Shown piece by piece: positions 9,595 to 18,725 of a stretch of DNA of 64,000 bases. Within the stretch, counting starts at the first letter, position 1. Each line of letters starts with the position of its first letter. The notes under the pieces were generated by a model, which was not told the origin of the DNA, ran no database searches, and was given only the letters and a program-made list of their open reading frames with translations. The stretch comes from Chitinophaga dinghuensis (GTDB lineage: Bacteria; Bacteroidota; Bacteroidia; Chitinophagales; Chitinophagaceae), in assembly GCF_003259435.1 (NCBI RefSeq), contig NZ_QLMA01000011.1, positions 149,191-213,190 of the forward strand. The letters run 5' to 3'. The position numbers and the translations under genes are program-made.

Positions 9595-10146
9595 ATGACA
9601 GCATTGGCTCCTGGCGTGTTATTAATAGCGGATCCATTTTTGAAGGATCCTAATTTTTCCCGCACTGTGGTGTTATTGTGTGAGCATCAGGAGAAGGGAA
9701 GTTTTGGATTTGTATTGAATAAGTTGTTTGATCAGCATTTGGATGAATTGATTCCGGAGGTGGTGATCACGAAGATTCCGATATATGTGGGGGGGCCGGT
9801 TCAGATGGACACGATACATTTTGTGCATCAGCAGCCAGAAGTGATTACGGGTGGATTGGAGATTAGTCCGGGCGTATATTGGGGCGGGCATTTTGACAGT
9901 GTGGTGGCTAATATTAACCAGGGCAAGATAGATCTAGATAAGATTAAATTTTTCATTGGCTATTCAGGTTGGAGTAGTGGTCAGTTGGATGAGGAGATGA
10001 AAGAGAAGTCATGGATAGTAACCCCGGCATTACCTACCTTGGTTTTTGCGCAGGATGAGCAGCAAATCTGGCAGAATGCTTTAAAGAATATGGGAAGCAA
10101 TTTCGCCATGATGGCTAATTTCCCGATAGATCCTTCGCTTAACTGA
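9595..10146 (+). CDS. yqgE: YqgE/AlgH family protein (UPF0301)
   Basis: 183 residues, cytoplasmic. Family hallmarks are seen: the start APGVLLIADPFLKDPNFSRT, the GSFGFVLNK segment, YVGGPV, and FIGYSGWSSGQLDEE. In Pseudomonas the homologue AlgH affects alginate and secondary metabolism; the biochemical role is unsettled. It stands alone between the candidate small RNA and a 550-base gap. Confidence 0.93.
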   Translation: MTALAPGVLLIADPFLKDPNFSRTVVLLCEHQEKGSFGFVLNKLFDQHLDELIPEVVITKIPIYVGGPVQMDTIHFVHQQPEVITGGLEISPGVYWGGHFDSVVANINQGKIDLDKIKFFIGYSGWSSGQLDEEMKEKSWIVTPALPTLVFAQDEQQIWQNALKNMGSNFAMMANFPIDPSLN

Positions 10147-10648
10147 TAAATATTTCCTGTTATTTTTTGTTGCTTACTGGGTGATTCCCAGACTAATATC
10201 TGTATTCTACTGTATCGTGTGTATTATGTCTATAAAAATGAACAGGAATATATATGTTTTTTTAAAACAAATTAAATATCTTGCTAAAGTAAGAATATAG
10301 TGAAAGAGCGCGTTGTTACCCGTTTCAGGTAAAGAAAAACCGAATACCAATACCTATGAAGGCGAAAATATTAACATGGAAAAGTAGTGCTCCTTCTTTG
10401 GCGACGCATGATGTCGTGCATTTACCTGCATACAAATGTTTAACAGCAAACACAATCAATATCAGCAAATTCATTAGGTAATAATACACAGCCTTTAATC
10501 GAGGCTGCCCTGTTGGAGGGAATGCTATGGCGACTATTTCGTATAGCCGTTAACGTTGTATTTCCGAAGACGGGGTATTGGAGTCCCGCGGAGTAATCTT
10601 GCTATTGGTGGGTTTCTTCTAAGATTGGAATAGTTAGGACAAAAGAAA
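10147..10648. other. Gene-poor gap between yqgE and the atp terminator
   Basis: About 500 bases without a recognisable gene. A 41-codon frame (10356-10481, starting MKAKILTWKSSAPSL) is open but has no clear ribosome-binding site or family. Several short inverted repeats are visible (for example CTGGG/CCCAG near 10190 and GCTAT/ATAGC near 10530), but no promoter-plus-terminator unit comparable to the one at 9306-9466. Confidence 0.4.
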
Positions 10649-10670
10649 GGCCGGGTAATCTTACCCGGCC
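10649..10670 (-). terminator. atpDC operon terminator
   Basis: Perfect 10-bp stem (GGCCGGGTAA with TTACCCGGCC) and a 2-base loop. On the minus strand it is followed by TTTCTTTTG, fitting termination after atpC. Confidence 0.85.
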
Positions 10671-10695
10671 TAGCTAATTATGTGTACTGGTGGTA

Positions 10696-10956
10696 TTATT
10701 TTTTCTCCAGTGCTGTAGCGCCTTCCACCAACACGGTGGCTTTATTGCGTAAAACTTCCACGAAACCGCCGCTGATGGTAAAGAATTCAGCATGGGTTTT
10801 ATCTTTCAGCACTTTCATTTTACCATTTCCGAGCGCAGCGATTAACGGCGCATGTTTATCCAGTATTTCAAAAGAACCGTCGATACCTGGGAGTTGTACG
10901 CCGTACACCTCGCCTGAGTATAACTTTCTTTCCGGTGTTAATACTTCTAATAGCAT
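10696..10956 (-). CDS. atpC: ATP synthase F1 epsilon subunit
   Basis: 86 residues, matching only the N-terminal beta-sandwich of epsilon (LEVLTPERKLYSGEV, DGSFEILDKHAPLIA). The C-terminal helical hairpin that inhibits hydrolysis in E. coli is absent, as in many Bacteroidota. Part of the rotor stalk of F1. It follows atpD on the same strand with a 66-base gap that contains a hairpin. Confidence 0.95.
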   Translation of the reverse strand: MLLEVLTPERKLYSGEVYGVQLPGIDGSFEILDKHAPLIAALGNGKMKVLKDKTHAEFFTISGGFVEVLRNKATVLVEGATALEKK

Positions 10957-10987
10957 GAGAATGATCGTAAATGGTTTGATATATTGT

Positions 10988-11013
10988 ATAATCCCCGCTG
11001 TGGCGGGGATTAT
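10988..11013 (-). promoter_or_regulatory. Intercistronic hairpin between atpD and atpC
   Basis: Perfect 11-bp stem (10988-10998 with 11003-11013) and a 4-base loop, directly after the atpD stop. It lacks a following T run on the minus strand, so it more likely acts as a processing or partial-termination element than as a full terminator. Confidence 0.65.
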
Positions 11014-11022
11014 CAGCTATAA

Positions 11023-12522
11023 TTATTTAGCTTGTTCCAGTAATTTTTTACCTTTTGCGATAGCATCATCGATGTTACCTACCAGGTTGAACGAAGCTTC
11101 AGGATACTCATCTACTTCACCGTCCATGATCATGTTGAAACCACGGATAGTTTCTTCGATTGGTACCAGTACACCTTTCAGACCGGTAAATTGTTCTGCT
11201 ACGTGGAAAGGCTGAGACAGGAAACGTTGTACACGACGTGCACGGGATACTGTCAGTTTGTCCTCGTCGCTCAGCTCGTCCATACCCAGGATCGCGATGA
11301 TATCTTGCAGCTCTTTATAGCGTTGCAGAATCATTTTCACACGTTGAGCACAGTTGTAGTGCGCTTCACCAACGATAGCAGGAGTCAGGATACGGGAAGT
11401 TGAATCCAGCGGGCTCACAGCAGGGTAGATACCAAGATCGGAGATTTTACGATCCAATACGGTGGTAGCATCCAAGTGGGAGAAGGTAGTCGCCGGAGCC
11501 GGGTCAGTCAAGTCATCCGCAGGTACGTAAACCGCCTGTACGGAAGTGATTGAACCGTTTTTAGTTGAAGTAATACGCTCTTGCATCAGACCCATCTCTG
11601 TAGCCAGGGTTGGTTGGTAACCTACCGCTGAAGGCATACGACCTAACAGTGCAGATACCTCAGAACCAGCCTGAGTGAAACGGAAGATGTTATCTACGAA
11701 GAACAGGATATCACGACCACCGCCTGCAGAACCATCTCCATCACGGAAATATTCAGCCAGGGTCAGACCAGATAAAGCCACACGTGCACGCGCACCTGGA
11801 GGCTCGTTCATCTGTCCGAATACGAAAGTCGCCTGAGAATTTTTCAGCAGTTCTTTATCCACAGCGGTAACATCCCAGTCACCGTGCTCCATGGATTCTT
11901 TAAATTTATCGCCATACTTAACGATGTTTGCCTCGATCATCTCACGCATCAGGTCATTACCTTCACGTGTACGCTCACCCACACCAGCAAATACGGACAA
12001 ACCTTCGTGTGCTTTCGCAATGTTGTTGATCAGCTCCTGAATCAATACGGTTTTACCCACACCAGCACCACCGAACAAACCAATCTTACCACCTTTTGCA
12101 TATGGCTCGATCAGATCGATTACTTTAATACCAGTGAACAGTACTTCTGTTTCAGTTGCCAGGTCCTCAAATTTAGGAGGCTGACGGTGGATGGAATAAC
12201 CATTGGATGTGTCAATCTGACCCAGACCGTCGATCGCTTCACCTACCACATTGAACAAACGTCCTTTAACCTGATCACCAACTGGCATTTTAATAGGCGC
12301 GCCTTTATCCACAACTTCCATTCCGCGAACCATACCGTCAGTGGAGTCCATTGCCACGCAACGAACGCTATCCTCACCCAGGTGCTGTTGTACTTCCAAT
12401 ACTACTTTTTGGCCGTTTTCGCGGGTGATTTCCAATGCGTTGTAGATTTCGGGCAATTTGTTTTCAAAGTGCACGTCCACCACGGGACCGATAATTTGTT
12501 TGATCTTACCTGTGTTAGGCAT
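11023..12522 (-). CDS. atpD: ATP synthase F1 beta subunit
   Basis: 499 residues. Catalytic subunit of F1; makes ATP at the alpha-beta interface. Walker A GGAGVGKT is near 155-162, followed by GVGERTREGNDL (catalytic Glu), Walker B LFFVDNIFRF, and the C-terminal DELSDEDKLTV (DELSEED) region. The other atp genes are not in the window; separation of atpDC is common in this phylum. Confidence 0.98.
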   Translation of the reverse strand: MPNTGKIKQIIGPVVDVHFENKLPEIYNALEITRENGQKVVLEVQQHLGEDSVRCVAMDSTDGMVRGMEVVDKGAPIKMPVGDQVKGRLFNVVGEAIDGLGQIDTSNGYSIHRQPPKFEDLATETEVLFTGIKVIDLIEPYAKGGKIGLFGGAGVGKTVLIQELINNIAKAHEGLSVFAGVGERTREGNDLMREMIEANIVKYGDKFKESMEHGDWDVTAVDKELLKNSQATFVFGQMNEPPGARARVALSGLTLAEYFRDGDGSAGGGRDILFFVDNIFRFTQAGSEVSALLGRMPSAVGYQPTLATEMGLMQERITSTKNGSITSVQAVYVPADDLTDPAPATTFSHLDATTVLDRKISDLGIYPAVSPLDSTSRILTPAIVGEAHYNCAQRVKMILQRYKELQDIIAILGMDELSDEDKLTVSRARRVQRFLSQPFHVAEQFTGLKGVLVPIEETIRGFNMIMDGEVDEYPEASFNLVGNIDDAIAKGKKLLEQAK

Positions 12523-12602
12523 ATTTCTAAAGAGGTTTATAAAATACTAAAAGTTATTTCCTCAAAACCAAAAGCACGTAGCTTCAGTTCCAAAATTTGG
12601 CG

Positions 12603-12632
12603 CAAAGGTAAGAGGAAATGCATGAAAATCAA
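12603..12632 (-). promoter_or_regulatory. atpDC promoter
   Basis: On the minus strand, TTG (12632-12630), a 19-base spacer and TACCTTTG (12610-12603) match the Bacteroidota consensus exactly. Predicted leader to atpD is about 75 bases. Confidence 0.75.
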
Positions 12633-12870
12633 AACACGACCATGGAAAAATAAAGGTTTAAATCGGCTTTTTCAAACCCTTTTACATTTATACACTACCA
12701 TTCCCCCCTCAATTGACCATCCAATCTATAATATTAACAAATAATATAATTCATAATATCCCGCCAAAAATTTCTCATTTCCCCCTCTCCCACTCATAAA
12801 AAATTTAATAATCCATCCACCCAGGTTCGTATTTTGTCGTTCTTCATATATTATTACACAATAACACAAT

Positions 12871-14085
12871 ATGAAAAAACACAGTGAACAATCCCGGAGG
12901 AAATTCCTGGGCAACCTCTCCAAAGCAGGACTCCTTGGCCTCACGGGCTTACCAACCATCGCCAGCGCCACCGCCCTGGCCCCTACAGACCCAACCAACA
13001 CCCATAGGTTCCTCTGTAAACCTTATCTCCAGTATCCAGCCCCCAATACCATCTCCGTGATGTGGCTGACCTCCAAACCCTGCTATAGCTGGGTAGAATA
13101 CGCCGAAGAAGGAAAACCCTCCCAGAAAGCGCATTCCGTACACCATGGACTCGTAGACGCCAATAACCGACTACATAAAATTGCGCTGGACAACCTGGAA
13201 CCAGGAAAAAAATATACCTATAAGGTCTTTTCAAAGGAAATCACCGATTTCCAACCCTACAAACTGACCTACGGCGAAACCCTCTCCAGCGACGCCTATA
13301 CCTTTACTGCTCCCAATCCGCAGGCAAAAGAAGTCTCCTGGGTGATGATCAACGATATCCACGACCGCCCCGAATCCATTCCCCACCTGATGAAACTCAA
13401 TGGTACCTCTCCGTACGATTTCGTCTTCTTCAACGGGGATGTATTCGACTACCAAGCCGATGAACAACAGATCATCGATCATATGCTCACCGCCTGCGGC
13501 GATACTTTCTCCACACAAACGCCTTTCCTCTACGTTCGCGGCAACCATGAAACCCGCGGCAAATACGCCCGGGAATGGCATCAGTATTTCGAGAATCCTG
13601 GCAGAAACAACTATTTCTCTTTTACCTGGGGCCCCGTTTTCGCCATAGTGCTGGATACTGGAGAAGATAAGGAAGATACCCACCCGGTATATGCCGGCAT
13701 CGTGGATTTCGACACCTATCGCCAGGAACAGGCAGCATGGCTGGAAAAACAACTGCAATCGCCCGCCTATAAGAAGGCTAAACATAAAGTTGTGATGATG
13801 CATATTCCGCACTACCATGGCGGAGAATGGCATGGCACCGTGCATTGCCGGGAGCTCTTCGGGGGACTGTTCAATAAATATAAAATCGATATCCTCATCT
13901 GCGGCCACACACATACCTATGGCGTACATCCGCCGGAACAAGGGAAACACAACTATCCCCTGATTATCGGCGGAGGCCCGAAAGATGGTAAACGTACCCT
14001 GATTAAAGTGAAAGCAGATCAACAACAGCTGGTACTTACCATGCTGGGAGATGATGGTACTGTGGTGGGAGAATATAAAGTATAG
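12871..14085 (+). CDS. Tat-exported metallophosphoesterase (purple acid phosphatase-like)
   Basis: 404 residues. The N-terminus holds a twin-arginine signal (SRRKFLG at about 9-15, then a hydrophobic stretch to about 33). A fibronectin-like domain precedes the calcineurin-type phosphoesterase domain, whose dimetal motifs are visible: NDIHD (near 158), FNGDVFDY, VRGNHETRG, MMHIPHYHGG and CGHTHTYG. It should hydrolyse phosphomonoesters or diesters in the periplasm or at the surface. It stands alone, with a bidirectional terminator after it. Substrate unknown. Confidence 0.88.
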   Translation: MKKHSEQSRRKFLGNLSKAGLLGLTGLPTIASATALAPTDPTNTHRFLCKPYLQYPAPNTISVMWLTSKPCYSWVEYAEEGKPSQKAHSVHHGLVDANNRLHKIALDNLEPGKKYTYKVFSKEITDFQPYKLTYGETLSSDAYTFTAPNPQAKEVSWVMINDIHDRPESIPHLMKLNGTSPYDFVFFNGDVFDYQADEQQIIDHMLTACGDTFSTQTPFLYVRGNHETRGKYAREWHQYFENPGRNNYFSFTWGPVFAIVLDTGEDKEDTHPVYAGIVDFDTYRQEQAAWLEKQLQSPAYKKAKHKVVMMHIPHYHGGEWHGTVHCRELFGGLFNKYKIDILICGHTHTYGVHPPEQGKHNYPLIIGGGPKDGKRTLIKVKADQQQLVLTMLGDDGTVVGEYKV

Positions 14086-14093
14086 AAAGAAAA

Positions 14094-14126
14094 AAGTTGT
14101 CCCTGCATACTGTGCAGGGACAACTT
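14094..14126. terminator. Bidirectional terminator between converging genes
   Basis: 14-bp perfect stem (14094-14107 with 14113-14126), with A-rich sequence before and T-rich sequence on the minus strand. It separates the phosphoesterase from the DUF4349 gene. Confidence 0.8.
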
Positions 14127-14134
14127 ACAAGTAT

Positions 14135-15055
14135 CTAGCTTTTAGGAGGCGTATTCATTAAGCGCCTTACTATGATGATCATCTGCAACAGTATAATAGA
14201 TGCTATCAGCGTAGCTGCAACCGACACAATGAAAATTGCATAATACTTGATCGTCCATTCCAACGCTCTTACCAGTCGCGTCGTAAAATGAATGGTATGC
14301 GTTGCCGCCTTCTTCGATTCATACAAATACAACTGCACAGTACAGAATTCATTCACAGAATCAAAGCTTCCCAGCTCCACCCCCAGGTTTTGCAGTTCAG
14401 TTTCCGTTTCATAAATTTTCTTATGTAGGGAGATGAAATCTTCTATTTTCCCTGGTTGCTTCTTCAATTCATTGAGAGAGGCCAGCGACTTTTCCAGGGA
14501 CACCTTTTGGGCATTGAGTTTACTATATTCATTGGTCTTGTCAGTTTTCGTTACTTCCCGTACTACGACCACGCCTATACGTTGCACTGCCTGGTAAAAG
14601 GAATCAAACTTCTCCGGCACCACTCCTATCAATAATTGCATTTCCCGACTACCCGGATTACCCGTTTTATTCTCATACTGAATCACTGAAGCGGAACTAT
14701 CTATCAACTGATATACTTTCGCTTCATCCTGACTATAATCGCTCGTTTTTGTTTCTACACGGGCAATTTTCTCGTATTTCTGACTAGCCCCTGGAGGCGG
14801 CGGAGGCGCATTAGGCACTATCACAGGAGCAGCATTCTTAGATACAGCTATGTCTTTCTTCATTTTATAAGAGGCGGAAGCATAGTTCTTCTGGCTCTGA
14901 CCAAATTCGAACATACCACGGGACCCACCGCCTTCATAATTTCCAGCGCCTACATATAAATAACCATATATTAATCGGAGTCCGAACATCAGTACAAAAA
15001 TACAGACACAGGCTAGCAGCAGACGTTTCACGTCCTTGCGGGTAAAGGTTGACAT
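14135..15055 (-). CDS. DUF4349 membrane protein
   Basis: 306 residues. A transmembrane helix at about 10-32, a proline-rich linker (APPPPPG near 85), a periplasmic alpha/beta region (KTSDYSQDEAKVYQLID...), a coiled coil (about 175-225) and a C-terminal transmembrane helix (about 265-295). This is the DUF4349 layout. Function unknown; possibly an envelope scaffold. Confidence 0.8.
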   Translation of the reverse strand: MSTFTRKDVKRLLLACVCIFVLMFGLRLIYGYLYVGAGNYEGGGSRGMFEFGQSQKNYASASYKMKKDIAVSKNAAPVIVPNAPPPPPGASQKYEKIARVETKTSDYSQDEAKVYQLIDSSASVIQYENKTGNPGSREMQLLIGVVPEKFDSFYQAVQRIGVVVVREVTKTDKTNEYSKLNAQKVSLEKSLASLNELKKQPGKIEDFISLHKKIYETETELQNLGVELGSFDSVNEFCTVQLYLYESKKAATHTIHFTTRLVRALEWTIKYYAIFIVSVAATLIASIILLQMIIIVRRLMNTPPKS

Positions 15056-15098
15056 AAAATAGAAGGTTTAAGAATGACGGAAATATTTACTTAAATAA

Positions 15099-15740
15099 TT
15101 AGTTGACTTGCTTTTGGTAAGTCTTTACCCACTTGATCAACCCCATCGTTGCTATGATGAGTAAAATGAAATATTCCACACCAAGAAAACGTACATTTTT
15201 CTGAAAATAGATCACAGTGGCTACTATATCCACTGTCACCCATAACAACCAGTTTTCCCAGATACGCTTTGCCAACAGAATATTGGCAAAAATGCTCAGT
15301 ACTGCTACAAATGAATCGGTATAAGGCCAGGCTGCAGGATGCTCAAATACGGCAGGGAACCAGTTATGCAGATTAGAGATCACGAAACCGGTGCAGGCAG
15401 TGAGTATGATACTAAGTGCACCCAACAGCCACCTGGTGGAAACTTTCAAGGCATAGACCGGCTCATTTTCCGGCTGCTTCCTGAACCAGAATATCCAGCC
15501 ATAGACGCCGGTAGCAAAGAAATATATCTGCAGAAACATATCTGCATAGAGTTGCAACTGCCAGAAGAGTACAAAAAAACAACTCACATTTACCAACCCT
15601 ACCGGCCAGGTAAGAATATGATCCCGCGCCGCCAGCCAAACACATAATAAACCGGTAAATGTGCCTATAAATTCAATATAACTGACATCGTATCCCAATG
15701 CCGTGAAAAAGATATGATGTATGCTAAAAAATTCGTTCAT
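15099..15740 (-). CDS. pnuC: PnuC-family vitamin transporter
   Basis: 213 residues and about seven predicted helices, with the PnuC core WPVGLVNVSCFFVLFWQLQ and the aromatic FFATGVYGWIFWF. PnuC proteins facilitate uptake of nicotinamide riboside, or thiamine in the PnuT branch. No TPP-riboswitch core or thiamine gene is adjacent, so nicotinamide riboside is the default guess. It lies 43 bases downstream of the DUF4349 gene's start on the same strand, that is, upstream of it in transcription. Confidence 0.88.
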   Translation of the reverse strand: MNEFFSIHHIFFTALGYDVSYIEFIGTFTGLLCVWLAARDHILTWPVGLVNVSCFFVLFWQLQLYADMFLQIYFFATGVYGWIFWFRKQPENEPVYALKVSTRWLLGALSIILTACTGFVISNLHNWFPAVFEHPAAWPYTDSFVAVLSIFANILLAKRIWENWLLWVTVDIVATVIYFQKNVRFLGVEYFILLIIATMGLIKWVKTYQKQVN

Positions 15741-16032
15741 CGCGCAATATTAATGCATCATCCAAATTGAGTGAAATAGAATTTCAGCTTAATAACTATA
15801 ATTTTAAATATTTGAACAAAAAAATGGCTGTAACTAGCTGACATTCATCTCCCTAATATCTCAATAAAAACTTGGTCTCTTTTTTGTAATTACTGTTTCA
15901 GAGCGATGCTAAACCCTCAAAAAGCATTAGCATTCCTTTAACAAAATTTAATTAAAAGATTCGATACTGCCTTTTAGACCTTGCCCCATTTTTACCGTCT
16001 AAATCACAGCGACAATCACAAAATACAGGAGT

Positions 16033-17442
16033 ATGAAAATGTTTATAAAAAGTTCACTTATCCCGGTTCTTACCATATCCATGTTCCTGACTAGCTGCGC
16101 CAGTACTTATTATGCTTCTGGCGATTATAACAGCGGATATGGGTCAGGTCTGCAGGTGAGTGGTTCCGTATCTTTCTATGATGCCTTAAGTCCTTATGGC
16201 CGATGGACAAGTTATCCAGGCTACAGCCAGGTATGGATTCCTAATGCGGGTCCGGATTTCCAACCTTATTCTTCCGGTGGTCACTGGGTATATACCGACT
16301 ACGGATGGACCTGGGTATCTGATTATTCATGGGGCTGGGCTCCATTCCACTACGGCCGCTGGATGTTTGACAGAATGTATGGCTGGATGTGGATCCCCGG
16401 ATACGAATGGGCTCCTGCATGGGTAGACTGGAGATCTGGTGGAGACTATTACGGATGGGCGCCAATGGCTCCTGGTGGCGGAATTGCTATCTCTGCTAAC
16501 TGGACATTCGTAAACAGAAGGTATATTAATAATCCACATATCCGGAACTATTATGTTGATAACAGCAGAAACACTACTATTATCAATAATACTACGATCA
16601 TCAATAACACCACTATTTATAATAACAACAGGGTCAATCGCGGACCAGTGGCTGATAATAACATCAGACCAGTGAGGATTTCAAATACCAACACGCCAGG
16701 CGCCGGCTCTGTGAATAATAACCAGCTGAGAATTTATCGTCCGGATGCTAACGCACTGCAACGTGGCCGGGACCAAGATGCTAACCGTTTTAATAATAAT
16801 AATAACAACGGTGGCAGGGTTACGCCAGGCAATAACAACAATAATAATCCAGGGAATAACAATAATAACGGTGGGCGCGTAGTACCTGGAGGCAATAATA
16901 ACAATGGTAACACCTATCCGGGCAATAACAGCAACAGACCTTCCCGCGTTGAACCAGGCAATAATAATAATAACCAGCCTGTGAACGGAGGATTGAATAA
17001 TAACCAAGGTAATCGTATAAACAGGGATCAGATTCAACAGCAACAACAACAGCAACAGCAGCAGCAACAACAGATTCAACAGCAACAGCGTGTCCAGAGG
17101 GAACAACAGCAACAACAACAGATTCAACAACAAAGGCAACAGCAACAGCAACAACAGCAGCAACAGCAGCAACAACGTATACAAAGAGAACAACAGCAAC
17201 AGCAGCAGATTCAACAACAAAGGCAACAGCAGCAACAACAACAGCAACAGCAACAACGTGTACAGCGTCAGCAGCAACAGCAACAGGTTCAACAGCAAAG
17301 GACACAACAACAACAGATGCAGCGCCAGCAACAACAGCAACAACATCAGCAACAACAGCCAAGGCCACAACGTGTGATGCATCAACAACCACAACAACAG
17401 CCGGCTAACAATGGCGGCGATCGTCCAAAACGTGGTGAATAA
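16033..17442 (+). CDS. DUF6600-type lipoprotein with Asn- and Gln-rich tail
   Basis: 469 residues. A lipoprotein signal ends at LTSC (Cys about 22). Residues about 45-160 hold repeated aromatic Y-x-W-x-W/GW motifs (for example GWTWVSDYSWGWAPFHYG), typical of DUF6600/YXWGXW envelope proteins. Then follow an Asn/Gly-rich stretch (about 185-330) and a tail of more than 100 residues that is mostly glutamine with scattered Arg, Val, Ile (about 333-452). CAA/CAG codons make this stretch a trinucleotide microsatellite prone to length change. Function unknown. Confidence 0.8.
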   Translation: MKMFIKSSLIPVLTISMFLTSCASTYYASGDYNSGYGSGLQVSGSVSFYDALSPYGRWTSYPGYSQVWIPNAGPDFQPYSSGGHWVYTDYGWTWVSDYSWGWAPFHYGRWMFDRMYGWMWIPGYEWAPAWVDWRSGGDYYGWAPMAPGGGIAISANWTFVNRRYINNPHIRNYYVDNSRNTTIINNTTIINNTTIYNNNRVNRGPVADNNIRPVRISNTNTPGAGSVNNNQLRIYRPDANALQRGRDQDANRFNNNNNNGGRVTPGNNNNNNPGNNNNNGGRVVPGGNNNNGNTYPGNNSNRPSRVEPGNNNNNQPVNGGLNNNQGNRINRDQIQQQQQQQQQQQQQIQQQQRVQREQQQQQQIQQQRQQQQQQQQQQQQQRIQREQQQQQQIQQQRQQQQQQQQQQQRVQRQQQQQQVQQQRTQQQQMQRQQQQQQHQQQQPRPQRVMHQQPQQQPANNGGDRPKRGE

Positions 17443-17454
17443 GGTTTATTCAAA

Positions 17455-17503
17455 GATTACATAAAAAAAGATCCGCAGTACGCGGATCTTTTTTTATGTA
17501 ATC
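17455..17503. terminator. Bidirectional terminator
   Basis: 22-bp perfect stem (17455-17476 with 17482-17503), containing A7 on one side and T7 on the other, so it can terminate both converging genes. The last codons of the minus-strand GNAT gene lie within it. Confidence 0.85.
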
Positions 17504-18006
17504 TGGTATACTTCTTTGTAAAGTGTTTGTTTAATCGTCTCGAATGTTAGATCTGTAGGGAGATGCAGGTACATCAGCCGGAGCGGCAATGGCCCATGCC
17601 CCGGATGATGCGGCGGTTGCTCATATACATCCGGAAAAGTTTGGTATCCGAGTCGCTCATAGAAATGAATTCTTCGTATAGCCTGTTCCGTATCCGGCGG
17701 TTCTACTTCCAGCACAATAGCCCCCAGTTTATCTGCCATGAGTTGCATCACATAAGAGCCGGCCCCACCGCCCCTGGCGGCAGGTGCAATGGCGATATAT
17801 TCGATAAAAGAAAATGATGGCAGCCACCAATAGAAGACAAATCCGGCAAATGCCCCCTCCTTTCTTAATTCCACTAACTGCAGTTTCCTGTCTGCCAGTA
17901 ACTGGAGTTGCCTGGGCCATGGCCGGCGTTCGGCCAATGGGAAAGCTTCGTCAAATAAGGCCTTTACTTCTGCCGAAGGCTGCATACTTGGTTGTAACTG
18001 TATCAT
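17494..18006 (-). CDS. GNAT family N-acetyltransferase
   Basis: 170 residues. The GNAT core is seen as FIEYIAIAPAARGGGAGSYVMQ (the acetyl-CoA pyrophosphate loop RGGGAG) and YERLGYQTFPD near the C-terminus. Acetylates an unknown amine. It follows the 207-residue membrane protein gene by 9 bases and is probably cotranscribed. Confidence 0.85.
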   Translation of the reverse strand: MIQLQPSMQPSAEVKALFDEAFPLAERRPWPRQLQLLADRKLQLVELRKEGAFAGFVFYWWLPSFSFIEYIAIAPAARGGGAGSYVMQLMADKLGAIVLEVEPPDTEQAIRRIHFYERLGYQTFPDVYEQPPHHPGHGPLPLRLMYLHLPTDLTFETIKQTLYKEVYQIT

Positions 18007-18015
18007 ACCTCTAAG

Positions 18016-18639
18016 TTACTGATTCTGAGCCGGAGATGATGCAGGCGCACAGGCATATGGGTCCGGGTTTCCAGGAGCGACGGCTTTATCCACCGACCAG
18101 CAGAAATTCATTGCCTGACTGGTAATACTTAACAGTTTAACCACGGCCTTGCTACCTTTGCGGCTATTGGAAGCGGGGAGCGACTGTTGCCCTTGTGCGG
18201 GAATACGCTTGATGGTATACTGTTCCGTTTTGAAAACCTCATTATTGTTTTTGAGATATTGGAGAGACACGACCACATTTTCCAGCGGATAGTCCGTTTG
18301 GTTACGCACAGTGATATTCAAATTTTTAATACCGCCAAACAGGCCGGTACGGTAATCGTTGACAGATACGGTGATAAATTGCTGCCAATTTTTACGGAAG
18401 TAAGCGCGTCTGTCTACAAATTGGGCATTTACCCGCTGCTGCATATCTTTGCGATCTGAAATTTGTTGGGCTATCAAACCTGATTGTTCGAGACTTTTTC
18501 TCAGGTCGCGGTTTTCATTGTGCAGTCGTTCGTTTTCTGCGAGAATCCTTCTCACGTGTTTTTGCTGTTGACAGTATCCTAAACTCAGCAGAATAGTGAG
18601 TAGCAGCAGTACCGAGGGTATAATATACTGTTGTTTCAT
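18016..18639 (-). CDS. Hypothetical membrane-anchored coiled-coil protein
   Basis: 207 residues from the preferred start (MKQQYII). A signal anchor at about 4-22, a coiled coil (about 25-65), then a beta-rich domain resembling FxLYD-type extracellular domains (NLNITVRNQTDYPLENVVV, with a hydrophobic YTIKRIPAQGQ strand). An in-frame ATG three codons upstream (18648) is an alternative. I do not recognise a family. Confidence 0.65.
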   Translation of the reverse strand: MKQQYIIPSVLLLLTILLSLGYCQQQKHVRRILAENERLHNENRDLRKSLEQSGLIAQQISDRKDMQQRVNAQFVDRRAYFRKNWQQFITVSVNDYRTGLFGGIKNLNITVRNQTDYPLENVVVSLQYLKNNNEVFKTEQYTIKRIPAQGQQSLPASNSRKGSKAVVKLLSITSQAMNFCWSVDKAVAPGNPDPYACAPASSPAQNQ

Positions 18640-18703
18640 ATGGACCATATCCTGAAAAAATGATGCCAGTAGCCCAGCATCGGGTATCAGATAGCTTTTT
18701 TAT

Positions 18704-18711
18704 TACATTTG
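18704..18711 (+). promoter_or_regulatory. -7 promoter box of the GNAT-like gene
   Basis: TACATTTG, 14 bases before the ATG at 18726. Its position downstream of the longer frame's ATG at 18660 argues for the shorter start. Confidence 0.5.
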
Positions 18712-18725
18712 CACAAATACTCCCT

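Noticed and set aside
11884..12744. A 286-codon open frame opposite atpD
   Set aside because: Shadow frame of the strongly conserved beta subunit.
16681..17397. A Leu-rich open frame opposite the Gln-rich lipoprotein
   Set aside because: Poly-Leu is the reverse complement of CAA/CAG repeats; it mimics membrane helices but is an artefact of the repeat.
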